NCBI RefSeq assembly: GCF_013369485.1
Contig: NZ_JABWEB010000029.1
Coordinates: forward strand, 1-53,423
Length of the DNA stretch: 53,423 nucleotides
Direction of reading: 5' to 3'
Source of the DNA: Massilia sp. BJB1822
Lineage (GTDB): Bacteria > Pseudomonadota > Gammaproteobacteria > Burkholderiales > Burkholderiaceae_D
In this document: positions 1-7,835 of the stretch, piece after piece
Layout of the letters: every line of letters starts with the position of its first letter
How positions within the stretch are numbered: position 1 is the first letter of the stretch
Notes under the pieces: model-generated
The model's database searches: none
What the model was told of the DNA's origin: nothing
The model's input: the letters and a program-made list of their open reading frames with translations, nothing else
Position numbers and translations under genes: made by a program

Positions 1-647
1 TTGAGCTGGACGTGAAGCGGGTCGACCCCAACGGCACCAAATGGAACGGCTCGGCCGCCATGCGCTGGCAAAGCGACGGCAGCCGCTACAAGGTGGGGCT
101 GGAAGTGGGCATCACCGTGCTGATCGCGCGCGTCAACCTGCTCGCGCTGGACAGCGAAGGCAGCATCGACGATGCCGGCATCGCGCCGCAAACCATGCGC
201 GAGAAACGGCGCGGCCGTTCGCAGACGGCCACCCATTTCAACCGCGAGCAGCGCAATATCAGCTTCTCGGCCAGCGAAGCAAAAGTGCCGCTGCTGGCCG
301 GCGCGCAGGACAAGGCCAGCGTGCCCTTCCAGCTGGCCGCCATCGGCCGCGCCGACGTCAAGCAGTTCGACGGCGATATCGACATTCTTGTCGGCGAAGA
401 CAAGGGTGCCAGCGTTTACCGTTTTCAGCTGGCCGGCGAGGAAGAGCTGGACACGGCCATGGGCAAGCTGCAGACCTGGCGTCTGGCGCGGCCGCCCAAG
501 CCGGGCAGCTACTCGGCGCGGCTGGACATCTGGCTGGCGCCCACGCTGGGCTGGTATCCGGTACAGATCCGCAATACCGAAGCGAATGGCGCGGTGACCA
601 CGCAAACCGTCACGCGCATTACACAACTGGACTCGACTATTCAATGA
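1..647 (+). CDS. DUF3108 domain protein, 5'-truncated
   Basis: The reading frame is open from the first base of the window (first whole codon at 3) and ends in TGA at 645-647, so the N-terminus and any signal peptide are missing. About 215 residues are visible. They show the DUF3108 pattern: a beta-rich stretch beginning near MRWQSDGSRY, a conserved QLAAIGR segment, and a C-terminal WLAPTLGWYPVQI motif. DUF3108 proteins are generally exported envelope proteins of unknown biochemical function. The next gene is a paralogue with the same motifs in the same order (QLAAIAR, WLAPSLDWYPVRI), and its ATG overlaps this stop codon, so the two are probably co-translated. The GTG at 12 is internal to the frame and unlikely to be the true start. 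Confidence 0.8.
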   Translation, partial: ELDVKRVDPNGTKWNGSAAMRWQSDGSRYKVGLEVGITVLIARVNLLALDSEGSIDDAGIAPQTMREKRRGRSQTATHFNREQRNISFSASEAKVPLLAGAQDKASVPFQLAAIGRADVKQFDGDIDILVGEDKGASVYRFQLAGEEELDTAMGKLQTWRLARPPKPGSYSARLDIWLAPTLGWYPVQIRNTEANGAVTTQTVTRITQLDSTIQ

Positions 648-1399
648 CCATGACCCCTTTCAAGCAAGCCCTCGCCGCCAGCCTGCTGCTGGCTGCCCTA
701 CAGGCGCCGGCCCTGGCGGCCAGCGAGCACCCGAGCATCAAGCGGCCCTTCAACCTGCCGCCCTCGGCCGACCTGCAATACGCACTCAAGGCGCGCAACC
801 ACGGCCTGCCGCTGAGCGGCGAAGCGAGCGTGGCCTGGCGCGCCGGCGGCGGCAAATACTCCATCCTCAGCGAAGCGCGCTCCGGCCTGTTCGGCAAGGT
901 GCTGGAAAACCGCAGCGAAGGCGCGGTCGACGAGTACGGCCTGGCGCCGGACAGCTATTACGAGAAGCGCATCCGCAAAGGCGCGTCCACCACCCAATTC
1001 AAGCGCGACAGCAAGACCATCGAATTCGCCGACGCCCAGGAAAGCTACCCGCTCAAAGGCGGCGAGCAAGACCGTACCAGCGCCCCCTGGCAGCTGGCCG
1101 CCATCGCCCGCCAGGCGCCCGACAAATTCAAGCCCGGCAGCGAATGGGCCTTTTTCGTGGCCGGCCGGCGCGACGCCGAAGCCTGGACGTTTAAAGTCGT
1201 CGGCAGCGAAACCCTGAAAACCGCCATGGGCGACATCGAAGCCCTGCACTTCAGCAAAGCCCCGCCCAAGCGCGACAAAGGCCAGCAAGTCGACCTCTGG
1301 CTGGCCCCCAGCCTCGACTGGTACCCCGTACGCATCCTCTTCTCCGAAGAAGACGGCGACAGCTTCGAACAGCTGCTCACCAAAATCGACCGCAAATAA
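644..1399 (+). CDS. DUF3108 domain protein, second tandem copy
   Basis: This encodes a 251-aa protein with an N-terminal signal peptide (hydrophobic stretch LAASLLLAALQAPALA, predicted cleavage after about residue 25). The mature part is a DUF3108 domain with QLAAIAR near the middle and WLAPSLDWYPVRI near the C-terminus. The ATG at 644 overlaps the TGA of the upstream paralogue; an in-frame ATG at 650 is an alternative. Family members are predicted periplasmic or outer-membrane-facing proteins without an established reaction. The tandem arrangement and common motif order suggest duplication followed by divergence. A 145-bp palindromic repeat locus begins 8 bp after the stop. Confidence 0.85.
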   Translation: MTMTPFKQALAASLLLAALQAPALAASEHPSIKRPFNLPPSADLQYALKARNHGLPLSGEASVAWRAGGGKYSILSEARSGLFGKVLENRSEGAVDEYGLAPDSYYEKRIRKGASTTQFKRDSKTIEFADAQESYPLKGGEQDRTSAPWQLAAIARQAPDKFKPGSEWAFFVAGRRDAEAWTFKVVGSETLKTAMGDIEALHFSKAPPKRDKGQQVDLWLAPSLDWYPVRILFSEEDGDSFEQLLTKIDRK

Positions 1400-1406
1400 G
1401 CCCCCG

Positions 1407-1551
1407 TTTGATCTCCCTCAACAAATGTCCAACCCTGGTGCCTGACACCAGGGTCGGACATTCCTTGAGAAAAATCAAAGAATGTCTACCCCTGGTGCCT
1501 CGGCGGCCCCGCCTGACACCAAGGTCGGACATTGTTTGATTTGGCGCAAAG
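1407..1551. repeat. 145-bp double-palindrome repeat locus A
   Basis: Two adjacent imperfect palindromes. The first has arms AATGTCC-A-ACCCTGGTG (1424-1440) and CACCAGGGT-C-GGACATT (1446-1462) around a 5-base core CCTGA, flanked by TTTGAT and ATCAAA. The second has outer arms AATGTC and GGACATT around a 19-base core CCTCGGCGGCCCCGCCTGA (1498-1516). The locus ends with TTTGATTTGGCGCAAAG. The same layout, also 145 bp, recurs at 31266-31410 with the short and long cores exchanged. It follows the DUF3108 pair and precedes the SMC operon, and it could act as a transcription barrier or as a REP-like mobile palindrome. Confidence 0.85.
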
Positions 1552-1566
1552 GCGGACGGTGGTAGC

Positions 1567-1575
1567 TGGTATACT
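1567..1575 (+). promoter_or_regulatory. extended -10 promoter for the SMC operon
   Basis: TGG followed by TATACT (1570-1575) matches the extended -10 form TGnTATAAT at five of six -10 positions. No good -35 box lies 17 bp upstream, as is common for extended -10 promoters. It sits 66 bp before the first codon of the kleisin-like gene and just downstream of the palindrome locus. This is a sequence match only. Confidence 0.4.
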
Positions 1576-1640
1576 GACGCCCCCGCGTAGTTTGTTGCTG
1601 ATAGCAAACTTGCATGTCTGGGCCAGGATACCGGAGTACG

Positions 1641-3014
1641 ATGATTGATATTATGGCAAGTGCAGCCTTGGCTGCCGATGCAAACCCGACCGAGCAGGAG
1701 CAAAATGCTGCCCTGCAAGCCCACTTCCAGCCCAATGTCTCGGTAGACGAGATTGAACAGGTCTTCCACCTGAAGCGCGCCCAGCCGCTGCTCCAGGTGT
1801 TTACGGCCCTGTTTCACGGCGGTTTCGAGGGCGTTTTGGTGCGTCTGCTCGTGTTGCGCGAGCTGGCCAACGATACCGCTTCGTCCGCGTTTTCGCGCGC
1901 CGACATCAATACCAAGCTGGCCTATATGCTGCCGGAGAGCCTGGAAACGGTGCTCATGCGCCTGCGCTCGAACCAGCTGCTGGCCTGGGATGCGCAGCAG
2001 GCGGTCTACCGCGTGACGCCGATGGCGCGCAATGTGCTGTCGGCCATCGACAGCCTGCTGGGCCTGGGCCAGACCGAGGACCAGGCCGAAATGGGCTTCC
2101 TGCTGTCCCAGGTGGCCGGCGCCCAGGCTGTGGGCGGCGTCACCGTCGAGCAATTGCAGCACTTGCTGGGCCGCCTGGTCGATCTGACCGATGAATTCCG
2201 CGATGCCATCGCCTCCGGTTCCGAATTCCGCCTGCGCGCTTCGCAGGCGAAGTGGCACCTGGCGTGCGACTGGGTGGAGAAGGGTTCGGAAATCCTGCGC
2301 GCCATCACTTCGGACGAGCGGGCCGACGCGGCCACCCACCGCGCCGCCCAGGCCATCGGCCGCGCCCAGAGCCAGCTGCTGAATATGCAGGGCATGTTCT
2401 CGCGCGCCTTGAACCAGATCGAGCGCCAGCGCGTGCATCTGGGCCAGTCCGGCCTGTCCACCACCGATATCAAGCGCTGGCTGCTGGAGCACGAGGACCT
2501 GGCTTCGCTGGCCGAAGACGCCATCGACCAGCCGGCCAAGCCGCTGTTCATCACGCCCGCCGAGATGATCGACGTGGCCGAAACGGAGCTGATGGCCGAA
2601 CGCGCCGGCAATACCGGCGAGGGCGGCCTGCCGACCGGCCAGGATGCGCCGACCACGATCAACGATACGCCCGCCATGCAAAAAGAACTCGATGACTGGC
2701 TGGACCGCCTGTCGGACTTCGCCAACCTGAATAATTTCCCCAGCGTGGCCGAGGGCGCGCCGAAGGAGATTCCGGTGCACGAATCGCTGCTGCCGGCCAG
2801 CTTCGCCGTCGCGTCCTACCGCGCCTCGCTGCTGCCGCTGCTGGGCGATGCGGCCGAGGCCAGCCTACAGGGCGCGACCGCCGAACTGGCGCGCCTGCCC
2901 CTCACCTTCACGCCGACCGACACCATGGTCAAGCTGCCCGATCTCGAAATCGCGGCCATGTCCATGGCATCCCTCTCACTAGATCTGGAAGAAAGCGGCA
3001 AGGCCGATGAATGA
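1641..3014 (+). CDS. mksF: kleisin-like subunit of MksFEB-type SMC complex
   Basis: A 457-aa soluble protein and the first gene of a three-gene SMC operon. Position, size and partners match the MukF/MksF (JetA) kleisin that bridges the ATPase heads. Residues about 25-130 look like a winged-helix region (LLQVFTALFHGGFEGVLVR, then SLETVLMRLRSNQLLAWD), followed by a long helical middle and an acidic C-terminal part. I chose the ATG at 1641 because CCGGAG lies just upstream at 1631-1636; an ATG at 1614 in the same frame lacks a ribosome site. The end overlaps the next gene by 8 bases, indicating translational coupling. The subunit assignment rests mainly on operon architecture, since kleisins are poorly conserved. 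The symbol is by analogy. Confidence 0.65.
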   Translation: MIDIMASAALAADANPTEQEQNAALQAHFQPNVSVDEIEQVFHLKRAQPLLQVFTALFHGGFEGVLVRLLVLRELANDTASSAFSRADINTKLAYMLPESLETVLMRLRSNQLLAWDAQQAVYRVTPMARNVLSAIDSLLGLGQTEDQAEMGFLLSQVAGAQAVGGVTVEQLQHLLGRLVDLTDEFRDAIASGSEFRLRASQAKWHLACDWVEKGSEILRAITSDERADAATHRAAQAIGRAQSQLLNMQGMFSRALNQIERQRVHLGQSGLSTTDIKRWLLEHEDLASLAEDAIDQPAKPLFITPAEMIDVAETELMAERAGNTGEGGLPTGQDAPTTINDTPAMQKELDDWLDRLSDFANLNNFPSVAEGAPKEIPVHESLLPASFAVASYRASLLPLLGDAAEASLQGATAELARLPLTFTPTDTMVKLPDLEIAAMSMASLSLDLEESGKADE

Positions 3015-3732
3015 CGATTCCCAAATCCTGATTGCGCGCCTGTTGACGCATCAGACCCTGCGCCGCGACGACCGCCTGGTCAAGCGCGCCCTGTCCGACG
3101 AGCAGTTCCGCGCCGAGATCGACGCGCGCCTGACGGCCTGCGGCCTGAAGCTGCTGGACAATGTCTACGCCGACCACGTCACCCTGTGCCTGCACCGCGC
3201 CATCGAGCCGAAGGTGTTCGGCGCGCGCGACACCTGGCAAAACAATAATTTCGGCTTGGCGCGCGATGGCGTGGCCTTGCTGGTGGTGCTGTGGGCGCTG
3301 ATCATCCTGCCCAAGCGCGAGCGCCAGGAAACCCACCAGCACGCCGACGACGACCAGAACGATATGTTCGGCCAGGAGAAACCGGTGCCGCGCGCCGAAG
3401 ACACTTCGATCGGCATCCCCTACAAGGCGCTGCTGGCCGACTTCGGCGACAAGCTGGGCAAGAAAACCCGTATGGACATGAACCTGGGCATCCTGTCCAA
3501 GCTTGGCTTCATCGAGCGCCGCGGCGACATCCTGGTGGAAGGTCCGCTGCTCGACCTGCTGATGGATACCGACCTGCTGAAGGAGCGCATCATCAATGGC
3601 GCCCTGGCCGACGTGTTCAAGCGCGTGCCGGACCAGGTGGTGCATATTCCGCGCGCCGTGCTGGCCGCCGCCAACGAAGCCGTCATCGAAGCCGATGCTG
3701 CCGCGTCCACCGAACACCCGAATCAGGACTGA
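3007..3732 (+). CDS. mksE: MksE-like winged-helix subunit of SMC complex
   Basis: A 241-aa protein whose start overlaps the kleisin-like gene by 8 bases and whose stop is 3 bases before the ATPase gene. Its second half has a winged-helix layout (IGIPYKALLADFGDKLGKK, then LGILSKLGFIERRGD and ILVEGPLLDLLMD) of the kind seen in MukE/MksE/JetB proteins. In characterised complexes this subunit binds the kleisin and modulates ATPase and DNA binding. The middle contains a charged, probably flexible linker rich in Asp, His and Gln (about residues 100-125). No membrane segment or signal peptide is evident. Identity rests on size, predicted fold and position between kleisin and ATPase genes. Confidence 0.65.
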   Translation: MNDDSQILIARLLTHQTLRRDDRLVKRALSDEQFRAEIDARLTACGLKLLDNVYADHVTLCLHRAIEPKVFGARDTWQNNNFGLARDGVALLVVLWALIILPKRERQETHQHADDDQNDMFGQEKPVPRAEDTSIGIPYKALLADFGDKLGKKTRMDMNLGILSKLGFIERRGDILVEGPLLDLLMDTDLLKERIINGALADVFKRVPDQVVHIPRAVLAAANEAVIEADAAASTEHPNQD

Positions 3733-3735
3733 TCC

Positions 3736-6561
3736 ATGTTTCACATCAAATCGCTAGAGCTGGTCCACTGGGACTACTGGCAGCGCATCAAGAATATTCC
3801 GCTGGATGCGAAGATCATCACCATCGCCGGCCAGAACGGCTCGGGCAAGACCACCTTGCTCGACGCGCTGCGCACCCTGTTCGGCCTCGATTGCTCGATG
3901 GGCCGCACCTATAAGCACTATGCGCGCCACTCCGGCCAGCAGACCGCCTGGCTGCGCGCCGTGGTGGATAACCGCGCCGTCGGCAAGCAGCTGTCCAACC
4001 GTCCTTTCCGCGGCAGCGGCTTCTTTTCCGACGACGATGTGACCCTGTTCTGCCAGATCCAGAAGAATGGCGGCGACTGGAAGCGCCAGTACCTGATGCG
4101 TCCGGGGAATGTCGAAATCGAGGAAGTCACTGAAGCCAATGACTGGCTGGGTGTGGAAAACTACCGCAAGCGCCTGGCCAATGCCGGCCTGTCGCCGGCC
4201 ATGGCCAAAGTGCTGGCGTTGGAGCAGGGCGAAACCGACAAGCTGTGCGAATACGCGCCGCGCCAGTTGCTGGACCTGGTGTTCCAGGTCTTCGGCGACA
4301 AGGAAGTGCTGGATGCTTACGACGAGGCCAAGCGCCACCAGCGCGATACCGAGGAAGAGCTGAAGCGCTTCGAAGCGGAACTGGATGGCTCGCGCGCCAA
4401 TCTGGAAGGCCTGCGCCTGCGCGTGGCCAACTACCACCAGTGGGAAGGCCTGCACAAGGAGCGCCGTAATCTGCAGGAGGAAGTGCTGCCGTCGCTGGAA
4501 TACCACGAGGCGCGCGAGAAATCCGGCAATATCGGCAAGCAGCTGCGCGAGGCGCGCAAGCCGATGGCCCAGGCCGACCAGCAGCTGACCGACAAGCGCA
4601 ATGAAGTGGCGCGCCAGGCCAAGGCGCTGACCGATGCGCAGCAGCAGGAAACCCTGCTGGAGCAGGAATCGACCGTGCTGCAAGGCCGTCTGTCGCAGAT
4701 CAACGCCAAACTCAAGCCGCTGGACAGCCTGATCGAACAGAAGAACCGTCTGCAAAAATTGGCTGCCGAAGCCGGCGCCGATGTGGCCGACGTGGCGGCC
4801 CAGCTGGAAGCCAAGGAAGCCGAGCTGGCCAAGCTGCGCGCTTCGCGCGACGCCGTTTCGGCCCGCATCGCCAGCGACAAGACCACCATCTCGGCCCTGC
4901 AAGGCAAGACCGCGATGCCGGAGCCGGACAATGTGCGCGCCATGCGCCGCGCCCTGCGCGATGCGAATATTCCGCACGATATGCTGTCCGATATCGTGGA
5001 AGTGACCGATCCGAAATGGCAGGGCGCCGTCGAGGGCGTGCTGGGCGGCTATGCCTCCGTGGTGCTGCTGGAGAATGCCTCCGACGCGTCGGCCGCCTAC
5101 CGCCTGGCCGAGAAGGAGCGCTACCGCCACTTCATCGTGCCGGAACTGGTGACGGCGCAGCAGGCCAAGAACGAGAGCCTGCTGTCGGTGGTGCGCTTTA
5201 CCGCCAAGGCGCCGGTCTGGCTGATCGAGCAACTGGCGCGCATCACCCGCGTCGACTCGGTGGAAGACGGCGCCAAGCTGGGTAATATCGACGAGTGGAT
5301 CACGCCCGAGGCTTATCACCGCGAACGCCGCGGCGGCCGCTCCCTGTTCGTGGAAGCCTCGCGCTACCGCTTCGGTTCCGCCGGCCGCACCCAGCGTATG
5401 GATGCGATCCAGAAGAACCTGCCGTCGCTGGAAGCCGAGGAAGACAAGTACACCCTGCAGATCAGCAAGCTGGTGTCTGAAACCAGCGCGCTGAAAGCCC
5501 GCGTGGCCGGCGTGGATGCGGTCAAGGAGCTGAGCGCGCGCGCCGATGAATTCGACGAAGCGGCGCGCAACGCCGTGCCGCTGCGTTCCGAGCGCACCGA
5601 AGTCGGTGGCCGTCTGGGCGAGCTGCAAAGCCTGATGAAGAACGCCACCGTGGCGCGCACCCGCGCCGATACCACCTGGCAGAACGCCCGCATGGCGCTG
5701 TCGGAAGCGGAAGCGGGCATGCGCCTGAACTACAAGCGTCAGCTGGAGCAGCGCAGCGACCATGCGCGCGCCTTGCTGGCCCTGCGCCGTCAATGGCGCC
5801 ATCTGCCGGGTGCATGGCGCAAGCCGGCGCGCCGCCAGGCGCTGGTGGCGCAGCATCAGAATGCCCACCAGGTCGATCTGCGTATCGCCAGCCTGCAGGC
5901 CAGCCTGGCGCGCGACGACTGGGAACTGGATGCGACCGTGATCGACCAGTATCAGCGCCTGAACGACCAGCTGGCCAACCGCAAGCAGGAAACCGAAGAG
6001 CGCCGCTACCAGAACAATCGCGCCATCGAGGCCACCGGCAATGCGCGCGGCGCCTATATCGAGCGTCTGCGCTACACCATCAAGGCCTACTCCAAGAACA
6101 TCAAGGAGCTGGGCGAGCTGGCGAATATCGAGGTGCACGCCGATCCGGTCAAGCTGGAGAACGACGACCTGCTGCTGTCGCAGGCCGGCCTGCATGTGCG
6201 CTTCAAGTTCGACGGCAAAGGCCCGATCGGCATGAACGACGGCGAAGCGTCCGGCGGCCAGCAGGTGATGAAGTCCCTGGTGCTGCTGATTGGCCTGCTG
6301 AAATCGGAAGACGGTTCCGGCGGCTTCGTGTTCATCGACGAACCGTTCGCCCACTTGGATATCCGCAATATCCAGCTGGTCGGCGAGTTCCTGAAGAACA
6401 CCGACGCCCAATACCTGATGACGACGCCGCTGACCCACAATACCGACGTCTACGATCCTTCCGAGCTGACCCTGATCACCAGCAAGAAGAAGAAAGACAC
6501 GCAGTGGGCGCAGCCGATTTTTGTGCTGCAGCGCCGCCAGAGCGAGCAGGCCGCCGCCTGA
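3736..6561 (+). CDS. mksB: SMC-like ATPase of MksB/MukB type
   Basis: A 941-aa SMC protein that would bind DNA and ATP as a dimer and work with the two upstream subunits. Seen in the sequence: Walker A GQNGSGKT at residues 32-39, a first coiled-coil arm (about 180-390, Gln/Glu/Lys/Arg-rich), a globular hinge (about 400-560, including DPKWQGAVEGVLGGYASVV), a second coiled-coil arm (about 565-790), the ABC signature SGGQ near 839, and Walker B with the catalytic Glu in FVFIDEPFAHLD (D868, E869). The protein is much shorter than MukB (nearly 1,500 aa), implying short arms, as in MksB/JetC proteins. It starts 3 bases after the preceding stop. A strong terminator 14 bases after the stop closes the operon, and no JetD/MksG nuclease gene follows. 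MksB versus another short SMC family cannot be separated without a tree. Confidence 0.8.
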   Translation: MFHIKSLELVHWDYWQRIKNIPLDAKIITIAGQNGSGKTTLLDALRTLFGLDCSMGRTYKHYARHSGQQTAWLRAVVDNRAVGKQLSNRPFRGSGFFSDDDVTLFCQIQKNGGDWKRQYLMRPGNVEIEEVTEANDWLGVENYRKRLANAGLSPAMAKVLALEQGETDKLCEYAPRQLLDLVFQVFGDKEVLDAYDEAKRHQRDTEEELKRFEAELDGSRANLEGLRLRVANYHQWEGLHKERRNLQEEVLPSLEYHEAREKSGNIGKQLREARKPMAQADQQLTDKRNEVARQAKALTDAQQQETLLEQESTVLQGRLSQINAKLKPLDSLIEQKNRLQKLAAEAGADVADVAAQLEAKEAELAKLRASRDAVSARIASDKTTISALQGKTAMPEPDNVRAMRRALRDANIPHDMLSDIVEVTDPKWQGAVEGVLGGYASVVLLENASDASAAYRLAEKERYRHFIVPELVTAQQAKNESLLSVVRFTAKAPVWLIEQLARITRVDSVEDGAKLGNIDEWITPEAYHRERRGGRSLFVEASRYRFGSAGRTQRMDAIQKNLPSLEAEEDKYTLQISKLVSETSALKARVAGVDAVKELSARADEFDEAARNAVPLRSERTEVGGRLGELQSLMKNATVARTRADTTWQNARMALSEAEAGMRLNYKRQLEQRSDHARALLALRRQWRHLPGAWRKPARRQALVAQHQNAHQVDLRIASLQASLARDDWELDATVIDQYQRLNDQLANRKQETEERRYQNNRAIEATGNARGAYIERLRYTIKAYSKNIKELGELANIEVHADPVKLENDDLLLSQAGLHVRFKFDGKGPIGMNDGEASGGQQVMKSLVLLIGLLKSEDGSGGFVFIDEPFAHLDIRNIQLVGEFLKNTDAQYLMTTPLTHNTDVYDPSELTLITSKKKKDTQWAQPIFVLQRRQSEQAAA

Positions 6562-6575
6562 TCCACCGCTCCCGA

Positions 6576-6606
6576 GAAAACCGGTGCTTGACACCGGTTT
6601 TCTTTT
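6576..6606 (+). terminator. intrinsic terminator of the SMC operon
   Basis: A perfect 11-bp stem GAAAACCGGTG / CACCGGTTTTC (6576-6586 and 6592-6602) around the 5-base loop CTTGA, followed by TTTT. The loop and the start of the right arm contain TTGACA, used as the -35 box of the next promoter. The apex GGTGCTTGACACC differs by one base from the core of the dispersed palindromes at 1407-1551 and 31266-31410. Confidence 0.85.
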
Positions 6607-6639
6607 GGTCTTTAATTTCTGTAACGACAGAAATTAAAG
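6588..6639 (+). promoter_or_regulatory. sigma-70 promoter with palindromic operator for the GbsR/MarR operon
   Basis: A perfect -35 box TTGACA (6588-6593), a 17-bp spacer and a -10 box TTTAAT (6611-6616, five of six matches) form a near-consensus promoter. The -10 box lies in the left arm of a perfect inverted repeat: CTTTAATTTCTGT (6610-6622), spacer AACG, ACAGAAATTAAAG (6627-6639). This AT-rich 30-bp element covers the -10 and the predicted start of transcription, and ends 14 bp before the regulator's ATG. Dimeric MarR-type proteins commonly bind such palindromes and repress their own operon, so autorepression is inferred. Confidence 0.75.
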
Positions 6640-6653
6640 AATTGAGGGAAATA

Positions 6654-7187
6654 ATGGATCTCAGTCCAACCGAACAGAAATACATCCTGCACTGGGGCGA
6701 GATGGGCACGCGCTGGGGCGTGAACCGCACCGTGGCGCAGATTCATGCCCTGCTGTTCCTGGCCAACGAGCCGCTGAACGCGGAGGAGATCGCGCTTACC
6801 CTGGCGGTGGCGCGCTCGAATGTCAGCAACAGCCTGAAGGAGCTGCAAAGCTGGGGGCTGGTGCGGGTGACGCATGTGATGGGCGACCGGCGCGACCATT
6901 TCCTGGCCTTGCACGATGTATGGGAAATCTTCCGGGTCATCATGGAGGAGCGCAAGCGCCGCGAAATCGACCCTACGCTCAGCGTCCTGCGCGAATGCGC
7001 GATCGAGGCCGAGGACGACAAGAAAATCTCGCCCGCCACGCGCCAGCGCATGGGCGAGGTGCTGGGCTTCCTGGAGATGCTGGGCGACAGCTACGAGGAC
7101 TACAAGCGCCTGCCGCAGCCCCTGCTGAAGCGCTTCCTGAAGATGGGCGGCAAGGTGGCCCGTCTGCTCGGCAAGGAAGGGAAGTAA
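6654..7187 (+). CDS. GbsR/MarR family transcriptional regulator
   Basis: A 177-aa DNA-binding protein with a winged helix-turn-helix in its first half: residues about 25-85 contain TVAQIHALLFLANEPLNAEEIALTLAVARSNVSNSLKEL, where the Ser/Asn-rich segment is the expected recognition helix. The second half is helical and charged, matching the GbsR subgroup. The ATG at 6654 is preceded by GAGGGA. The gene sits directly behind a near-consensus promoter overlapped by a perfect palindrome, so it most likely represses its own operon. The DUF4166 gene follows after 3 bases and the TIGR01777 reductase overlaps that one. The ligand or signal cannot be told from the sequence. Confidence 0.85.
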   Translation: MDLSPTEQKYILHWGEMGTRWGVNRTVAQIHALLFLANEPLNAEEIALTLAVARSNVSNSLKELQSWGLVRVTHVMGDRRDHFLALHDVWEIFRVIMEERKRREIDPTLSVLRECAIEAEDDKKISPATRQRMGEVLGFLEMLGDSYEDYKRLPQPLLKRFLKMGGKVARLLGKEGK

Positions 7188-7190
7188 GCC

Positions 7191-7835
7191 ATGGACAGCG
7201 GCATCGGCCCGCGCGGCGAGGGGGAGCTGTTCCGCAAGGTGCTCGGCGCGGAATGGGAGAAGCTGCATCCGGATATCCAGCGCCGCTTCGACAAGAATCC
7301 GGCGCCAGGCAAGCCGCTGCGCTATGCCGGCCGCTTGAGCGAGCTGCGTTCCTCGGTCTTCGGCAAGCTGCTGGGATTCCTGTCCGGCCCCCTGATCGAG
7401 GGCGCGCTGATTCCCCACGACGACTTCGATTTTCCGGTCGATATCGAAGTCTATTCAAAGCCGGGCTGCGCCTATATCTTCAAGCAGCGCATCTACCGCC
7501 TGCACCGGCATCGGCCCGTCCGCTTCACCTCGTATATGGCGGAAAGCGAGAAGGGCGAGGTGCTGGAGTATGTGGGCCTGGGACTGGGCATGAAGCTGCT
7601 GCTGCGGGTCGAGGATGGCAATCTGCATTTCACCAGCGATGGCTATTTCTGGCAGATCCTGGGCTGGCGCATGCCCTTGCCCGATCTGCTCACGCCGGGC
7701 AAGACCTTTCTTTGCCACCGCAACGAGGCACCGAACCGCTTCAATATCCGCATCGAGATCCGGCACATCCTGTTCGGCACCAGCTTCGTGCAGGCTGGCG
7801 TGTTCCACGAAAAAACAGAAGGAGGGCAGGCATGA
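7191..7835 (+). CDS. DUF4166 domain protein
   Basis: A 214-aa protein with no signal peptide, corresponding to the DUF4166 family over most of its length (landmarks LFRKVLGAEWEKLHPDIQRRF at the start, GPLIEGALIPHDDFDFPVDIEVY in the middle and LHFTSDGYFWQILGWRMPLP near the end). The family has no established biochemical role and is often found near or fused to NAD(P)-dependent reductases. Here it lies 3 bases after the regulator and overlaps the reductase gene by 4 bases (ATGA), so all three are probably made together. A role with the membrane-bound reductase on a lipid-like or hydrophobic substrate is a guess from context. Confidence 0.8.
   Translation: MDSGIGPRGEGELFRKVLGAEWEKLHPDIQRRFDKNPAPGKPLRYAGRLSELRSSVFGKLLGFLSGPLIEGALIPHDDFDFPVDIEVYSKPGCAYIFKQRIYRLHRHRPVRFTSYMAESEKGEVLEYVGLGLGMKLLLRVEDGNLHFTSDGYFWQILGWRMPLPDLLTPGKTFLCHRNEAPNRFNIRIEIRHILFGTSFVQAGVFHEKTEGGQA

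Noticed and set aside
1407..1551. CRISPR array reading of the palindromic locus
   Set aside because: There are only two dissimilar palindromic units without regular unique spacers, and no cas genes are in the window.
3754..6594. 946-aa frame antisense to the SMC ATPase
   Set aside because: It is a shadow caused by GC-rich codon bias: its composition is unlike a protein, it has no motifs, and it opposes a clearly coding ATPase.
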